Shown: piece after piece, positions 8,558-16,222 of the stretch
Position numbering within the stretch: the first letter of the stretch is position 1
Layout: each line of letters opens with the position of its first letter
Source: CAZXGD01 sp046350455
Lineage (GTDB): Bacteria; Planctomycetota; Phycisphaerae; Phycisphaerales; SM1A02
Direction of reading: 5' to 3'
NCBI GenBank assembly: GCA_046350455.1
Contig: JAXMAM010000009.1
Coordinates: forward strand, 32,582-96,581
DNA length: 64,000 nucleotides
Program-made: the position numbers and the translations under genes
Notes under the pieces: model-generated
Seen by the model: the letters and a program-made list of their open reading frames with translations, nothing else
Told to the model about the DNA's origin: nothing
Databases searched by the model: none

Positions 8558-9087
8558 GCGGTGCGGGCGATGCACTCTATGCGCGTGGCGGAGGCCGCAG
8601 CGTGCACGCGATAGGTCAGCGTGGGCCCGCGGTGCCAGCGGATGGTGAAGACGTGGAGCGGGGAGGGCGCAGGTGCGGGGGTGCCTGCGGCTGGTGCGGT
8701 GTTGGACCCGCCGTTCGATCCGCCGGCATCCATCCAGCCCCAGGCCAGCGGGGTCACCGTGCCGCGGTCGCCAGAGAGTGTGGTGGCGTGCCGCAGGTTC
8801 AGGTAGAGGGCGCGGTGGGGCGGGAGCGGCTCTGCGTCCAGGGCCTGGCCGGGAAGCAGCTGGTCGGGGCGAAGCTGGTCTGGGCGGATGGCCACGCGCC
8901 AGCCAACGGCCGCGCGGTCGTCCGGGCCTGCTGGCAGCCGCGCCTGCACCAGCCAGTCCACATGCCCACCGCCATCTGGCTGGGCGTGCCACAGCAGGAC
9001 GGCCGTCGGCGCTGGGCCGCTGGCGTCGGGCGGCTGCGCGCGTGGCGGCAACGGCTCCAGCGAAGGCTGCTGCGGTGCGGGTGGCAT
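8554..9087 (-). CDS. Hypothetical protein, about 177 residues
   Basis: A soluble protein beginning MPPAPQQPSLEPLPP, followed by predicted beta strands (TAVLLWHAQPDGGGHVDWLVQ, LHVFTIRWHRGP, LTYRVHA) and a Gly/Asn/Pro-rich hinge. The alternating strands suggest a small beta-sandwich, but I recognise no family. Its stop overlaps the start of the DUF456 gene (ATGA), so they are co-expressed. The start at 9087 is chosen because it begins 34 bp away from the divergent lipoprotein gene; the frame stays open to 9438 antisense to that gene. Confidence 0.6.
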   Translation of the reverse strand: MPPAPQQPSLEPLPPRAQPPDASGPAPTAVLLWHAQPDGGGHVDWLVQARLPAGPDDRAAVGWRVAIRPDQLRPDQLLPGQALDAEPLPPHRALYLNLRHATTLSGDRGTVTPLAWGWMDAGGSNGGSNTAPAAGTPAPAPSPLHVFTIRWHRGPTLTYRVHAAASATRIECIARTA

Positions 9088-9121
9088 GCCGATATCATCC
9101 CATCTGCTGCCAGGAGGGCAC

Positions 9122-9796
9122 ATGCTGAAGCACGCACGGATCGCTGTTCTTACCCTCGTTGTCCCAATCGCCTTGGCGGGCTGCAAGACGCCCACTGCGG
9201 AGAGCCGCATTGCCGAGGCCAACGAGTTCCTCAAGCACGACCAGTTCCAGCAGGCCGCTGAGACGGTGGAGCCAGTGGTCAAGGACCAGCCAGGCAACTG
9301 GCAGGCGCAGCTGGCGCTTGGGCGCAGCATGCTGGGGCAGGGCCAGCTGGAGGCCGCCCGCCGCGCGCTGGACCGCGCCCACACGCTCAAGCCAACCAGC
9401 GACGATGCAGTCTTTGCGCTGGCCACCTGCATGGTCAAGCAGAACGACGCAGCTTCGGCCTATCAGCTGCTGCGCGGGTTTGGCAAGGAGTTCCGCAGCT
9501 GGCGCGCGTACATGCAGCTCAGCCTGCTGGCAGAGCAGGTGGGCGACGCGGACACGGCGCTGCAGGCTGCGGATGATTCGATCAAGGTGAACGAGCCGCT
9601 GCCAGGACAGCGTGCGTCGGTGGAGCCATACCTGCGCGCGGCGGATGTGTGCTTCCACTTTGGGCGCGAGGAGCAGGGCGTGCGCCGGCTGCGGCAGGCG
9701 TACGGGCTGAACCCGGACGACCCGCGCACAGCCCAGGCGCTGCGCGAGCACAACGTGGCTCCCAGCAAGGCCATCATCCTGCCGCCTGGCGTGTGA
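9122..9796 (+). CDS. TPR-repeat lipoprotein
   Basis: 224 residues. The N terminus is a lipoprotein signal with lipobox LAGC (Cys21), so it should be membrane-anchored outside the cytoplasm. The rest is TPR-like helical hairpins: AEANEFLKHDQFQQAAETVEP, LALGRSMLGQGQLEAARRALD, AAYQLL-type and a final FHFGREEQGVRRLRQAYGLNP. Such proteins act as scaffolds in envelope complexes. AGGAGGGCAC precedes ATG 9122, a strong ribosome binding site that fixes the start. Partner unknown. Confidence 0.85.
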   Translation: MLKHARIAVLTLVVPIALAGCKTPTAESRIAEANEFLKHDQFQQAAETVEPVVKDQPGNWQAQLALGRSMLGQGQLEAARRALDRAHTLKPTSDDAVFALATCMVKQNDAASAYQLLRGFGKEFRSWRAYMQLSLLAEQVGDADTALQAADDSIKVNEPLPGQRASVEPYLRAADVCFHFGREEQGVRRLRQAYGLNPDDPRTAQALREHNVAPSKAIILPPGV

Positions 9797-9821
9797 CCGC
9801 TCGCCAGCGCGGCCGCTGCAG

Positions 9822-10772
9822 ATGCCTGACACACCCACCCATCCAAGCGAGCGCTGGCTGAACTGGCTGGGCACGCTGGGTGACATGGCTCGCCTGCGCA
9901 TGTTGCGTCTGCTGGAGCGCGAGGAGCTGGGCGTTGGCGAGCTGGCGCGCGCAGTGCAGCTGCCGCAGAGCACGGTGAGCCGTCATCTGAAGCCGCTGTT
10001 CGAGCAGGGGTGGGTGGTCAAGCGCACCGAGGGCACGCAGAGCCTGTATCGCCTGGTGCCGGGTGGGCTGCCGGCAGACATGCGGGAGCTGTGGCGGCTG
10101 AGCGCAGAGCATCTGGGCGCCAGTCCCACGTATGAGGAGGACGACGCGCGATTGGCAGAGGTGCTGGCTGCGCGGCGCATGGACAGCCGCACGTTTTTCG
10201 GGCGGATTGGTGGCGAGTGGGACGATCTGCGGCGGCAGCTGTTTGGCGAGGCCTTTGGCGCAGATGCGCTGCTGGCGCTGCTGCCAGCCGACACCGTGGT
10301 GGCCGACCTGGGCTGCGGTACGGGCGACGCAGCGGAGCGGCTGGCACCCTTTGTGAAGCGCGTGATTGCCGTGGACCGCGAGCCAGCCATGCTGGCAGCC
10401 GCGCGGCGCAGGTTGAGCGGGTTTGGGAACATCGAGTTCCGCGAGGGGGACATCTTTAAGCCGCCGCTGAAGGCAGGCGAGGCGCATCTGGCGGTGCTGA
10501 TGCTGGTGCTGCATCACCTGGAGCAGCCGGCTGCAGCGCTGAAGGTGGTGCGGCAGGTGCTGGCCCCCGGCGGACGCGCCTTGGTGGTGGACATGGTGCG
10601 GCACGACCGCAGCAGCTACCAGCACACGATGGGCCATCAGCATCTGGGCTTTTCGCAGGCCGACCTCCAAGCCATGGCCAAGGACGCTGGCATGCGCCTG
10701 GCCCGCTACACGCGCTTGCGCCCCGACACTGACAGCAAGGGCCCCGGTCTCTTCGCCGCCCTCTTCGCGTAA
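9822..10772 (+). CDS. ArsR-family regulator fused to a SAM-methyltransferase domain (SahR-like)
   Basis: 316 residues in two parts. Residues 1-100 form an ArsR-type winged helix with recognition segment LPQSTVSRHLKPLFEQGWVVKRTEG. Residues about 150-316 are a class I methyltransferase fold with VVADLGCGTGDAAERL (SAM-binding loop), VIAVDREPAML, a short VLMLVLHHLEQP motif and GGRALVVDM. No metal-binding cysteines are seen in the HTH part. This architecture next to ahcY matches SahR, the regulator of the SAM cycle described in Deltaproteobacteria, whose methyltransferase-like domain senses S-adenosylhomocysteine. The neighbouring ahcY has a palindrome at its promoter. A catalytic methyltransferase role cannot be excluded. 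Confidence 0.85.
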   Translation: MPDTPTHPSERWLNWLGTLGDMARLRMLRLLEREELGVGELARAVQLPQSTVSRHLKPLFEQGWVVKRTEGTQSLYRLVPGGLPADMRELWRLSAEHLGASPTYEEDDARLAEVLAARRMDSRTFFGRIGGEWDDLRRQLFGEAFGADALLALLPADTVVADLGCGTGDAAERLAPFVKRVIAVDREPAMLAAARRRLSGFGNIEFREGDIFKPPLKAGEAHLAVLMLVLHHLEQPAAALKVVRQVLAPGGRALVVDMVRHDRSSYQHTMGHQHLGFSQADLQAMAKDAGMRLARYTRLRPDTDSKGPGLFAALFA

Positions 10773-10775
10773 ATT

Positions 10776-11315
10776 GGTGCCTGGCACGGGTGTCCCTACT
10801 TTCGGAATTCGGTGCCAGGCACTGGTGTCCCGGGTTTCTGCGGAGCGCGGTGGAGTGCGGGAACCGCGGACCGCGACCGCGCGAGCCCGCGCGCCGGACC
10901 GCAGGCCCCTGTGCGCGGCCTCCGCGCGGTCCGGGGGCGCGGCCGCGGGACGGCTCGGCTCCACCAGGTTCCCGCCTCGCCTCGGCTTCGCGTGCGCTCG
11001 GCAGGTGGAGCGGCCCGCGAACCGGGGTGCGCACACATCCTGCCTCGCTCCGCTCAACGCCGCTACGCCGCGCCCCCCGGCCCCGCGCTGCGGCCGCTGC
11101 GGGGCTGGACGTGTCTCAGGAACGGGCGGATCGCGCCTCACACTGTTCCGTGGCTTGCCCAGGTCGTCCCGCGCATGAACACAGAGGGGCGCGACACCCC
11201 CCGTCACTCCCCAAAATCCGGGACACCCGTGCCAGGCACGAGTTTCGAAACCCGGGACACCAGTGCCAGGCACCAGTTTCCAGCCCCCGAAACCCGGGAC
11301 ACCAGTGCCAGGCAC
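10776..11315 (+). repeat. Repeat-bounded noncoding element, copy A
   Basis: Two direct copies of the repeat GGTGCC(T/A)GGCAC-NNN-TGTCCC (10776-10796 and 10811-10831) face three inverted copies at 11220-11239, 11254-11274 and 11296-11315. Between them lie about 390 bp of very GC-rich sequence with no credible gene. The interior (about 10910-11105) is closely similar to stretches near 50070-50245 (same strand) and 50575-50750 (reverse strand). The left end starts at the stop codon of the ArsR-methyltransferase gene, and the right end reaches the ahcY promoter. Confidence 0.85.
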
Positions 11316-11327
11316 GAATTTCTGTGC

Positions 11328-11361
11328 TATAGTCATGCGTCCATCCGGATGAACGGATGGA
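11328..11361 (+). promoter_or_regulatory. ahcY promoter with overlapping palindrome
   Basis: A -10 like TATAGT lies at 11328-11333. Seven bases later a perfect 8-bp inverted repeat, TCCATCCG-GATGAA-CGGATGGA (11340-11361), covers the probable transcription start. It could be an operator for the adjacent SahR-like regulator or a 5' UTR hairpin. The -35 region would fall inside the last repeat unit. A direct repeat CTGGACGCAA occurs at 11369 and 11385, just before the ribosome binding site. It does not match the SAH riboswitch consensus as I know it. Confidence 0.5.
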
Positions 11362-11404
11362 ACTTATCTGGACGCAACGAAGTCCTGGACGCAAGGAGCC
11401 CACT

Positions 11405-12910
11405 GTGCCCGCCACTGCTACTGCCACTGCCAATCCATTTCTGACCAACAACCAGCTCGCACTGACTGTCAATCCACCCTTCAAGGTGAAGGACCTCTCG
11501 CCAGAGACTGTCCGCTTTGGCCGCAAGGAGATCGAGCTGGCGGAAGTGGAGATGCCAGGCCTGATGGCCGTGCGCCACGAGTACAAGGGCAAGTTCCCAC
11601 TGAAGGGGGCGCGCATCACTGGCAGCCTGCACATGACCGTGCAGACTGCCGTGCTGATCGAGACGCTGGTGGACCTGGGCGCCCAGGTGCGCTGGTGCAG
11701 CTGCAACATCTTCAGCACGCAGGATCACGCGGCCGCCGCCGTGGCAGTGGGCCCCAAGGGCACGCCGGAAAATCCCGAGGGCATCCCAGTGTTCGCCTGG
11801 AAGGGCGAGACCCTGGATGAGTACTGGTGGTGCACCTGGCAGGCGCTGAACTGGGGTGAAGGCAACGGCCCCAACATGATTCTGGACGACGGCGGCGACG
11901 CCACGCTGCTGGTGCACAAGGGCCTGCTGTTCGAGCAGCAGGGCGCAGTGCCCGGCGTGGAGACCGCTGACAGCGAGGAATACACCGTCATCCTGCAGCT
12001 GCTGGCTGCGCTGCAGAAGACGCACAACGGCCACTGGAAGCGCACTGCACCGCAGATCCAGGGCGTGACCGAAGAGACCACCACGGGCGTGCACCGCCTC
12101 TACCAGATGCAGGAGCTGGGCCAGCTGCTCTTCCCTGCCATCAACGTGAACGATGCGGTCACCAAGAGCAAGTTCGACAACCTGTATGGCTGCCGCCACT
12201 CGCTGGTGGACGGCATCATGCGCGCCACGGACGTCATGCTGGCTGGCAAGGTTGCGCTGGTCTGCGGCTACGGCGACGTGGGCAAGGGCTGCGCCCAGAG
12301 CCTGCGCGGCCAGGGCTGCCGAGTGAAGGTGGCCGAGATCGACCCCATCTGCGCGCTGCAGGCGTGCATGGAAGGCTACGAGGTCGTCACGCTGGAAGAC
12401 GTGGTGGACACCACGGACCTCTTCGTGACCGCCACCGGCAACAAGGACATCATCCGCGCGGAAGACATGCTGCGGATGAAGGACAAGGCCATCGTGGGCA
12501 ACATCGGCCACTTTGACAACGAGATTGACATGGCCGGCCTGAAGCGCGTGAACGGCGCCACCCGCGTGAACATCAAGCCGCAGGTGGACGAATGGAAGCT
12601 TCCCAACGGCAAGAGCATCATCATCCTGGCGGAAGGCCGCCTTTTGAACCTGGGCTGCGCCACTGGCCACCCCAGCTTCGTGATGAGCAGCAGCTTCACC
12701 AACCAGGTGATGGCGCAGGTGGAAATCTTCACCAACGCCAAGAAGTACGAGAAGAAGGTCTACACCCTGCCCAAGGTGCTGGACGAGAAGGTGGCGCGCC
12801 TGCACCTGGGCAAGCTGGGCGCGCGGCTCACGCAGCTGCGCCGCGACCAGGCCGAGTACATCGGCGTCCCCGTGGACGGCCCCTACAAGCCCGACCACTA
12901 CCGCTACTGA
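11405..12910 (+). CDS. ahcY: Adenosylhomocysteinase (SAH hydrolase)
   Basis: 501 residues. It cleaves S-adenosylhomocysteine to adenosine and homocysteine in the methyl cycle. Motifs: GSLHMTVQTAVLIETL, WCSCNIFSTQDHAAAA, ILDDGGDATLL, the NAD-binding CGYGDVGKGCAQSLRGQG, VTATGNKDII, GNIGHFDNEID and the C-terminal KPDHYRY, whose Lys/Tyr contact NAD of the neighbouring subunit. The protein is full length. GTG 11405 is preferred over the further upstream ATG 11357 because AAGGAG stands at the right distance and the upstream segment lies in the leader. The SahR-like regulator upstream and the promoter palindrome suggest control by SAH. Confidence 0.96.
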   Translation: MPATATATANPFLTNNQLALTVNPPFKVKDLSPETVRFGRKEIELAEVEMPGLMAVRHEYKGKFPLKGARITGSLHMTVQTAVLIETLVDLGAQVRWCSCNIFSTQDHAAAAVAVGPKGTPENPEGIPVFAWKGETLDEYWWCTWQALNWGEGNGPNMILDDGGDATLLVHKGLLFEQQGAVPGVETADSEEYTVILQLLAALQKTHNGHWKRTAPQIQGVTEETTTGVHRLYQMQELGQLLFPAINVNDAVTKSKFDNLYGCRHSLVDGIMRATDVMLAGKVALVCGYGDVGKGCAQSLRGQGCRVKVAEIDPICALQACMEGYEVVTLEDVVDTTDLFVTATGNKDIIRAEDMLRMKDKAIVGNIGHFDNEIDMAGLKRVNGATRVNIKPQVDEWKLPNGKSIIILAEGRLLNLGCATGHPSFVMSSSFTNQVMAQVEIFTNAKKYEKKVYTLPKVLDEKVARLHLGKLGARLTQLRRDQAEYIGVPVDGPYKPDHYRY

Positions 12911-12914
12911 AATT

Positions 12915-12935
12915 GGTGCCTGGCACTCCTGTCCC
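12915..12935 (+). repeat. Single repeat unit after ahcY
   Basis: One forward copy of the repeat with spacer TCC (GGTGCCTGGCAC-TCC-TGTCCC), beginning four bases after the ahcY stop TGA. No inverted partner is present nearby, so this is a solitary unit. Confidence 0.85.
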
Positions 12936-12975
12936 TCCTTTCCAAGAGGCAGGGGCCCGGCCCACACGTCACACC

Positions 12976-13016
12976 GAAGCCGGTGCCAGGACTTCCTGGC
13001 ATCGGCTTCTTTCTTT
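12976..13016 (+). terminator. Rho-independent terminator of ahcY
   Basis: A strong stem pairs GAAGCCGGTGCCAGG with CCTGGCATCGGCTTC around an ACTT loop and is followed by TTTCTTT. It lies in the gap between ahcY and the convergent LOG-family gene. It functions for the plus strand; the opposite strand lacks a T tract. Confidence 0.85.
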
Positions 13017-13022
13017 GGCTCG

Positions 13023-13757
13023 CTACCGCTCGAACAGCCACCACCGGCGGCGCGCTGGCACGCCGCGGCGCAGCCCGAACTGCGCCTTGGCAGACTGCGC
13101 GATGAACTCCGCGGCCTCCACCGGATCGTCCGTGGCAATGGCCAGGTTGCGGTCCGCGGGCGCGATCGTGCCGTCGGGGATCATCCGCTTCTGCACAAAG
13201 TCATCCAGCTCGTCCCAGTAGTTCTTGCCCATGAAGACCACGGGGAAATTGGCGATCTTGCCGGTCTGCATGAGCGTGAGCGCCTCGAACGCCTCGTCCA
13301 GCGTGCCCACGCCGCCAGGCATCACCACGAAGCCATACGAGTACTTCACCAGCATCACCTTGCGCACGAAGAAGTAGCGGAACTCGATGGTCTGGTCGCA
13401 GTACGGATTGGCGTGCTGCTCCATGGGCAGCTTGATGTTGCAGCCCAGGCTGGGCGCGCCCACGTCGCGCGCGCCGCGGTTGGCTGCCTCCATGATGCCA
13501 GGACCGCCGCCCGTCATGATGGTGAAGCCGCGCTTGCCAAGCTCCTGGCTCACGGCGCGGGCCATCTGGTACCACGGGTTGTCCGGCTGGAAGCGCGCGC
13601 TGCCGAACACCGTCACGCACGGCCCCACAAAGTGCAGCTTGCGGAAGCCGCGGATGAACTCCGCTGCGATGCGGATGACGCGCAGCAGCTCCTCAAGGCG
13701 CGGGCGCGGGCCAGTGAGGAGGAGGCGTTCCTGCTCTTGCTGACTTGGCTCGCTCAT
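13023..13757 (-). CDS. LOG family protein (TIGR00730-type nucleotide 5'-monophosphate phosphoribohydrolase)
   Basis: 244 residues with the Rossmann fold of lysine decarboxylase-like LOG proteins. The two signature motifs are present: GGGPGIMEAANRGA and MPGGVGTLDEAFEAL (PGGxGTxxE). Characterised members release the base from cytokinin or other nucleoside 5'-monophosphates. An N-terminal extension of about 55 residues precedes VTVFGSARF, as in the longer bacterial type. Its start overlaps the stop of the upstream epimerase gene by four bases (ATGA), so the pair is co-translated. The physiological substrate is unknown. Confidence 0.88.
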   Translation of the reverse strand: MSEPSQQEQERLLLTGPRPRLEELLRVIRIAAEFIRGFRKLHFVGPCVTVFGSARFQPDNPWYQMARAVSQELGKRGFTIMTGGGPGIMEAANRGARDVGAPSLGCNIKLPMEQHANPYCDQTIEFRYFFVRKVMLVKYSYGFVVMPGGVGTLDEAFEALTLMQTGKIANFPVVFMGKNYWDELDDFVQKRMIPDGTIAPADRNLAIATDDPVEAAEFIAQSAKAQFGLRRGVPARRRWWLFER

Positions 13758-14920
13758 CGTCCGGAGGGGGCGGTGGCGGGTTCGGCAGGCTTGGCTGGAT
13801 CTGCGGACTTGGCGGGTTCAGCAGACTTGGCTGGCGTGGCAGGTTCTGGCGCCAGCTCCGCTCCCTTGGGCAGCTGCGTGGCGGCGTACTGCTTCAGCAG
13901 GTCTGCCTCGCGGGCCAGCGACAGACCAGGCTGCCGCGGGTTCTTGCCCCACTCGTATGGCCCAGGATTCTTCTTGCGCCACCACTCCAGGGTGTCGCGC
14001 GCTGTGTCTGCCAGCGGGCGGAACGTGCAGCCCGCAGCCACAGCCTTGGCGCGGCTGATGGTGCCGGCGCCCGCGAATTCCGGGTCCTCTGGCAACCACA
14101 GCGGGAGTCCCATCCACGGAGCCACGCCGTGCTCCAGCAGCCACTTCTCATCCACAGGCACGAACTCCACCGGCGTGCTCACCACCGCCTTGCAGCCGGA
14201 GACCATTTCGTCGAAGGTCAGCGTGCCCGCCGGCCCAGTGCAGTTGAACGTGCCGCCGTGGCCGTCCGCCACGCACTTGATGCTGAAGTCCGCGCAGTCA
14301 CGCACGTCCACAAAGGTGACGTACGCCTGCCACGGATGCGGCGGGCCTGGGATCAGCACGCGGCCGCCCTGCGCGATGCGCACCGGCCAGTACGTGAAGC
14401 GGTCGGTCGGGTCGCCAGGGCCCACGATCAGCCCCGGCCGGATGATGGTGGCGCGATCGCCGTACACCTCTGTGGCAGCCTTCTCGCAGAGCGCCTTCAG
14501 CGGGCCGTAGTTTTCGTTGGAGAGCTTGTCAGTGTCTGGCGCGTCGGTGGTGGCCAGCGGGGCGGACTCATCCGCGTTGGGCGTGCCCATGCCCGCATAC
14601 ACGCTGATGGTGCTGATGAACACATACTGTCGCGCGGCCTTCTTCAGCAGCTCTGCGCTCGCCTTGACATGCCCGGGGAAGTAGCCGCTGGTGTCAATTA
14701 CCGCGTCCCATCGCGCACCCTGATCAATGGCCGCCTGCAGGTTCTTCAGGCCGTCGCCCTTCTTGGGGTCGCGGTCACCCAGGATGGTCTTGATGTCGGG
14801 AAACATCCCCGGATGGCTCTTGCCGCGGTTGAACAGGGTGATGTTCCACTTGCGCGCCTGCGCAGCCGCCACCAGCTCGGGACCCAGAAACGCCGTGCCA
14901 CCAAGGATGAGGATGTCCAT
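13754..14920 (-). CDS. NAD-dependent epimerase/dehydratase (extended SDR) family protein
   Basis: 388 residues. The N terminus ILILGGTAFLGPELV is the NAD(P)-binding GxxxxLG loop of extended SDRs. FISTISVYAGMG and YGPLKALCE carry the catalytic Ser/Thr and the Tyr-x3-Lys pair. RPGLIVGPGDPTDRF is a typical substrate-domain motif. The substrate cannot be told. The last 45 residues are a low-complexity tail of repeated AEPAKSADPAKPAE units, unusual for an enzyme and perhaps a linker or surface tether. It is the first gene of a two-gene operon with the LOG protein. Confidence 0.88.
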   Translation of the reverse strand: MDILILGGTAFLGPELVAAAQARKWNITLFNRGKSHPGMFPDIKTILGDRDPKKGDGLKNLQAAIDQGARWDAVIDTSGYFPGHVKASAELLKKAARQYVFISTISVYAGMGTPNADESAPLATTDAPDTDKLSNENYGPLKALCEKAATEVYGDRATIIRPGLIVGPGDPTDRFTYWPVRIAQGGRVLIPGPPHPWQAYVTFVDVRDCADFSIKCVADGHGGTFNCTGPAGTLTFDEMVSGCKAVVSTPVEFVPVDEKWLLEHGVAPWMGLPLWLPEDPEFAGAGTISRAKAVAAGCTFRPLADTARDTLEWWRKKNPGPYEWGKNPRQPGLSLAREADLLKQYAATQLPKGAELAPEPATPAKSAEPAKSADPAKPAEPATAPSGR

Positions 14921-14942
14921 GGCCTATGAGCGTATCGAAATT

Positions 14943-14998
14943 GGTGCCTGGCACGGGTGTCCCTCCATTTCAAAACCCGGGACAGGAGTGCCAGGCAC
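14943..14998 (+). repeat. Minimal inverted pair of the repeat
   Basis: A forward unit (14943-14963, spacer GGG) and a reverse unit (14979-14998, spacer TCC when read forward) face each other with only 15 bp between them. This is the smallest bounded form of the element and could fold as one long hairpin. The reverse unit ends six bases from the thiolase stop codon on the minus strand. Confidence 0.85.
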
Positions 14999-15003
14999 GA
15001 CTT

Positions 15004-16176
15004 TCACACCTCGACCAGCATGGTCACGGCGTTGCCGCCGCCCAGGCAGAGCGAGCAGATGCCTCGCTTGCCGCCCGTGCGGCGCAGCTGGTGCACCAGC
15101 GTGACCAGCACGCGGGCGCCGCTGGCGCCGATGGGGTGCCCCAGCGCCACGCCGCCGCCGCAGATGTTCAGCCGGTCCGCCGAGATCCCCAGCGGCCGCG
15201 TGTCCGCCAGCACCTGCGCGGCAAACGCCTCGTTCACCTCAAACAGGTCAATGTCCTTCACTGCCAGGCCAGCCTTCTTCAGCACGCGCTCGATGCCAAA
15301 CTTGGGCGCAATGAAGATGTCCTTGGGCGCCACGCCCACGGTGTCGTACGCCAGGATCTTGGCCATCGGCGTGGCCTTCAGCTCGGCCGCCTTGGCAGCG
15401 CTGGCCACCAGCACCGCCGCAGCGCCATCGCTGATCTGGCTGGCATTGCCCGCTGTGACTGTGCCTTCCTTGCCGAACGCAGGCCGCAGCTTGGCCAGCG
15501 CATCCACGCTGGAGTCCGCGCGGAAGCCCTCGTCCTTGTCCAGGCCAACCTTGCCCATGCACTGCTCTGCGGACAGCGCGATGATCTCCTCCTTGAACCA
15601 GCCCTCCGCCGTGGCCTTGGCCGCGCGCTGGTGGCTCAGCAGGCTGAACGCATCCTGATCAGCGCGGCTCACGCCGTGCTGCGCTGCAATGTGATCCGCT
15701 GCGCAGCCCATGGCCCAGTTCTCGAACGGGCACGTCAGGCCGTCCGCCGCCATGTGGTCAATCAGCTGCGCGTTGCCGTACTTCACGCCGGCGCGCACAT
15801 GCGCCAGGTGCGGCGCCAGGTCCATGTTCTCCATGCCGCCGGCCACGATCAGCCCGGCCTCGCCCGCCTTGATGGTGGTGGCCGCCTGCATGACCGCGTG
15901 CAGGCCGCTGCCGCACACCTTGTTCACCGTGACCGCGCTCAGCGTGTCGGGCAGCCCAGCCTTCAGTCCGGCCTGGCGCGCTGGGTTCTGCCCCAGTCCG
16001 GCCTGCAGCACGCAGCCCATGATGCACTCGTCCACATGCTGCGCGGCGCCCGGCACCGCATCCAGCACAGCGCGGATGGCATAGCTGCCAAGGACGGGCG
16101 ACGGCACGCGCGCGAGCGTGCCCTGGAACTTGCCGATGGGCGTGCGACGGGCGGCCAGGATGACAGGCTGTGACAT
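15004..16176 (-). CDS. Thiolase (acetyl-CoA C-acetyltransferase family)
   Basis: 390 residues, the usual thiolase length. The nucleophile Cys88 is in NKVCGSGLHAV; GGMENMD, GNASQISDGAAA, NEAFAAQ, GGGVALGHPIGASG (catalytic His) and CLGGGNA (second Cys) follow in the standard order. It condenses two acyl-CoA or cleaves 3-ketoacyl-CoA; the sequence does not decide between biosynthetic AtoB/PhaA and degradative use. CAGGAG precedes ATG 16176. It is divergent from fbp with a 46-bp gap. Confidence 0.93.
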   Translation of the reverse strand: MSQPVILAARRTPIGKFQGTLARVPSPVLGSYAIRAVLDAVPGAAQHVDECIMGCVLQAGLGQNPARQAGLKAGLPDTLSAVTVNKVCGSGLHAVMQAATTIKAGEAGLIVAGGMENMDLAPHLAHVRAGVKYGNAQLIDHMAADGLTCPFENWAMGCAADHIAAQHGVSRADQDAFSLLSHQRAAKATAEGWFKEEIIALSAEQCMGKVGLDKDEGFRADSSVDALAKLRPAFGKEGTVTAGNASQISDGAAAVLVASAAKAAELKATPMAKILAYDTVGVAPKDIFIAPKFGIERVLKKAGLAVKDIDLFEVNEAFAAQVLADTRPLGISADRLNICGGGVALGHPIGASGARVLVTLVHQLRRTGGKRGICSLCLGGGNAVTMLVEV

Positions 16177-16222
16177 GTGGGAATCTCCTGAAAGCGGGGA
16201 GGGAAATGATATCGTTGCCGGC

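Noticed and set aside
10774..11178. Conserved open frame shared by repeat copies (translation GSTRF-LGFACARQVERPA)
   Set aside because: Small indels between copies shift the frame, so conservation is at the DNA level, not protein level.
10776..11315. CRISPR array in the repeat-rich regions
   Set aside because: The repeats differ in orientation and spacing and are separated by related, not unique, sequence; no cas genes are present.
11340..11404. SAH riboswitch before ahcY
   Set aside because: The leader has one perfect hairpin but not the conserved pseudoknot sequences of the SAH riboswitch as I know them; an operator is a better guess.
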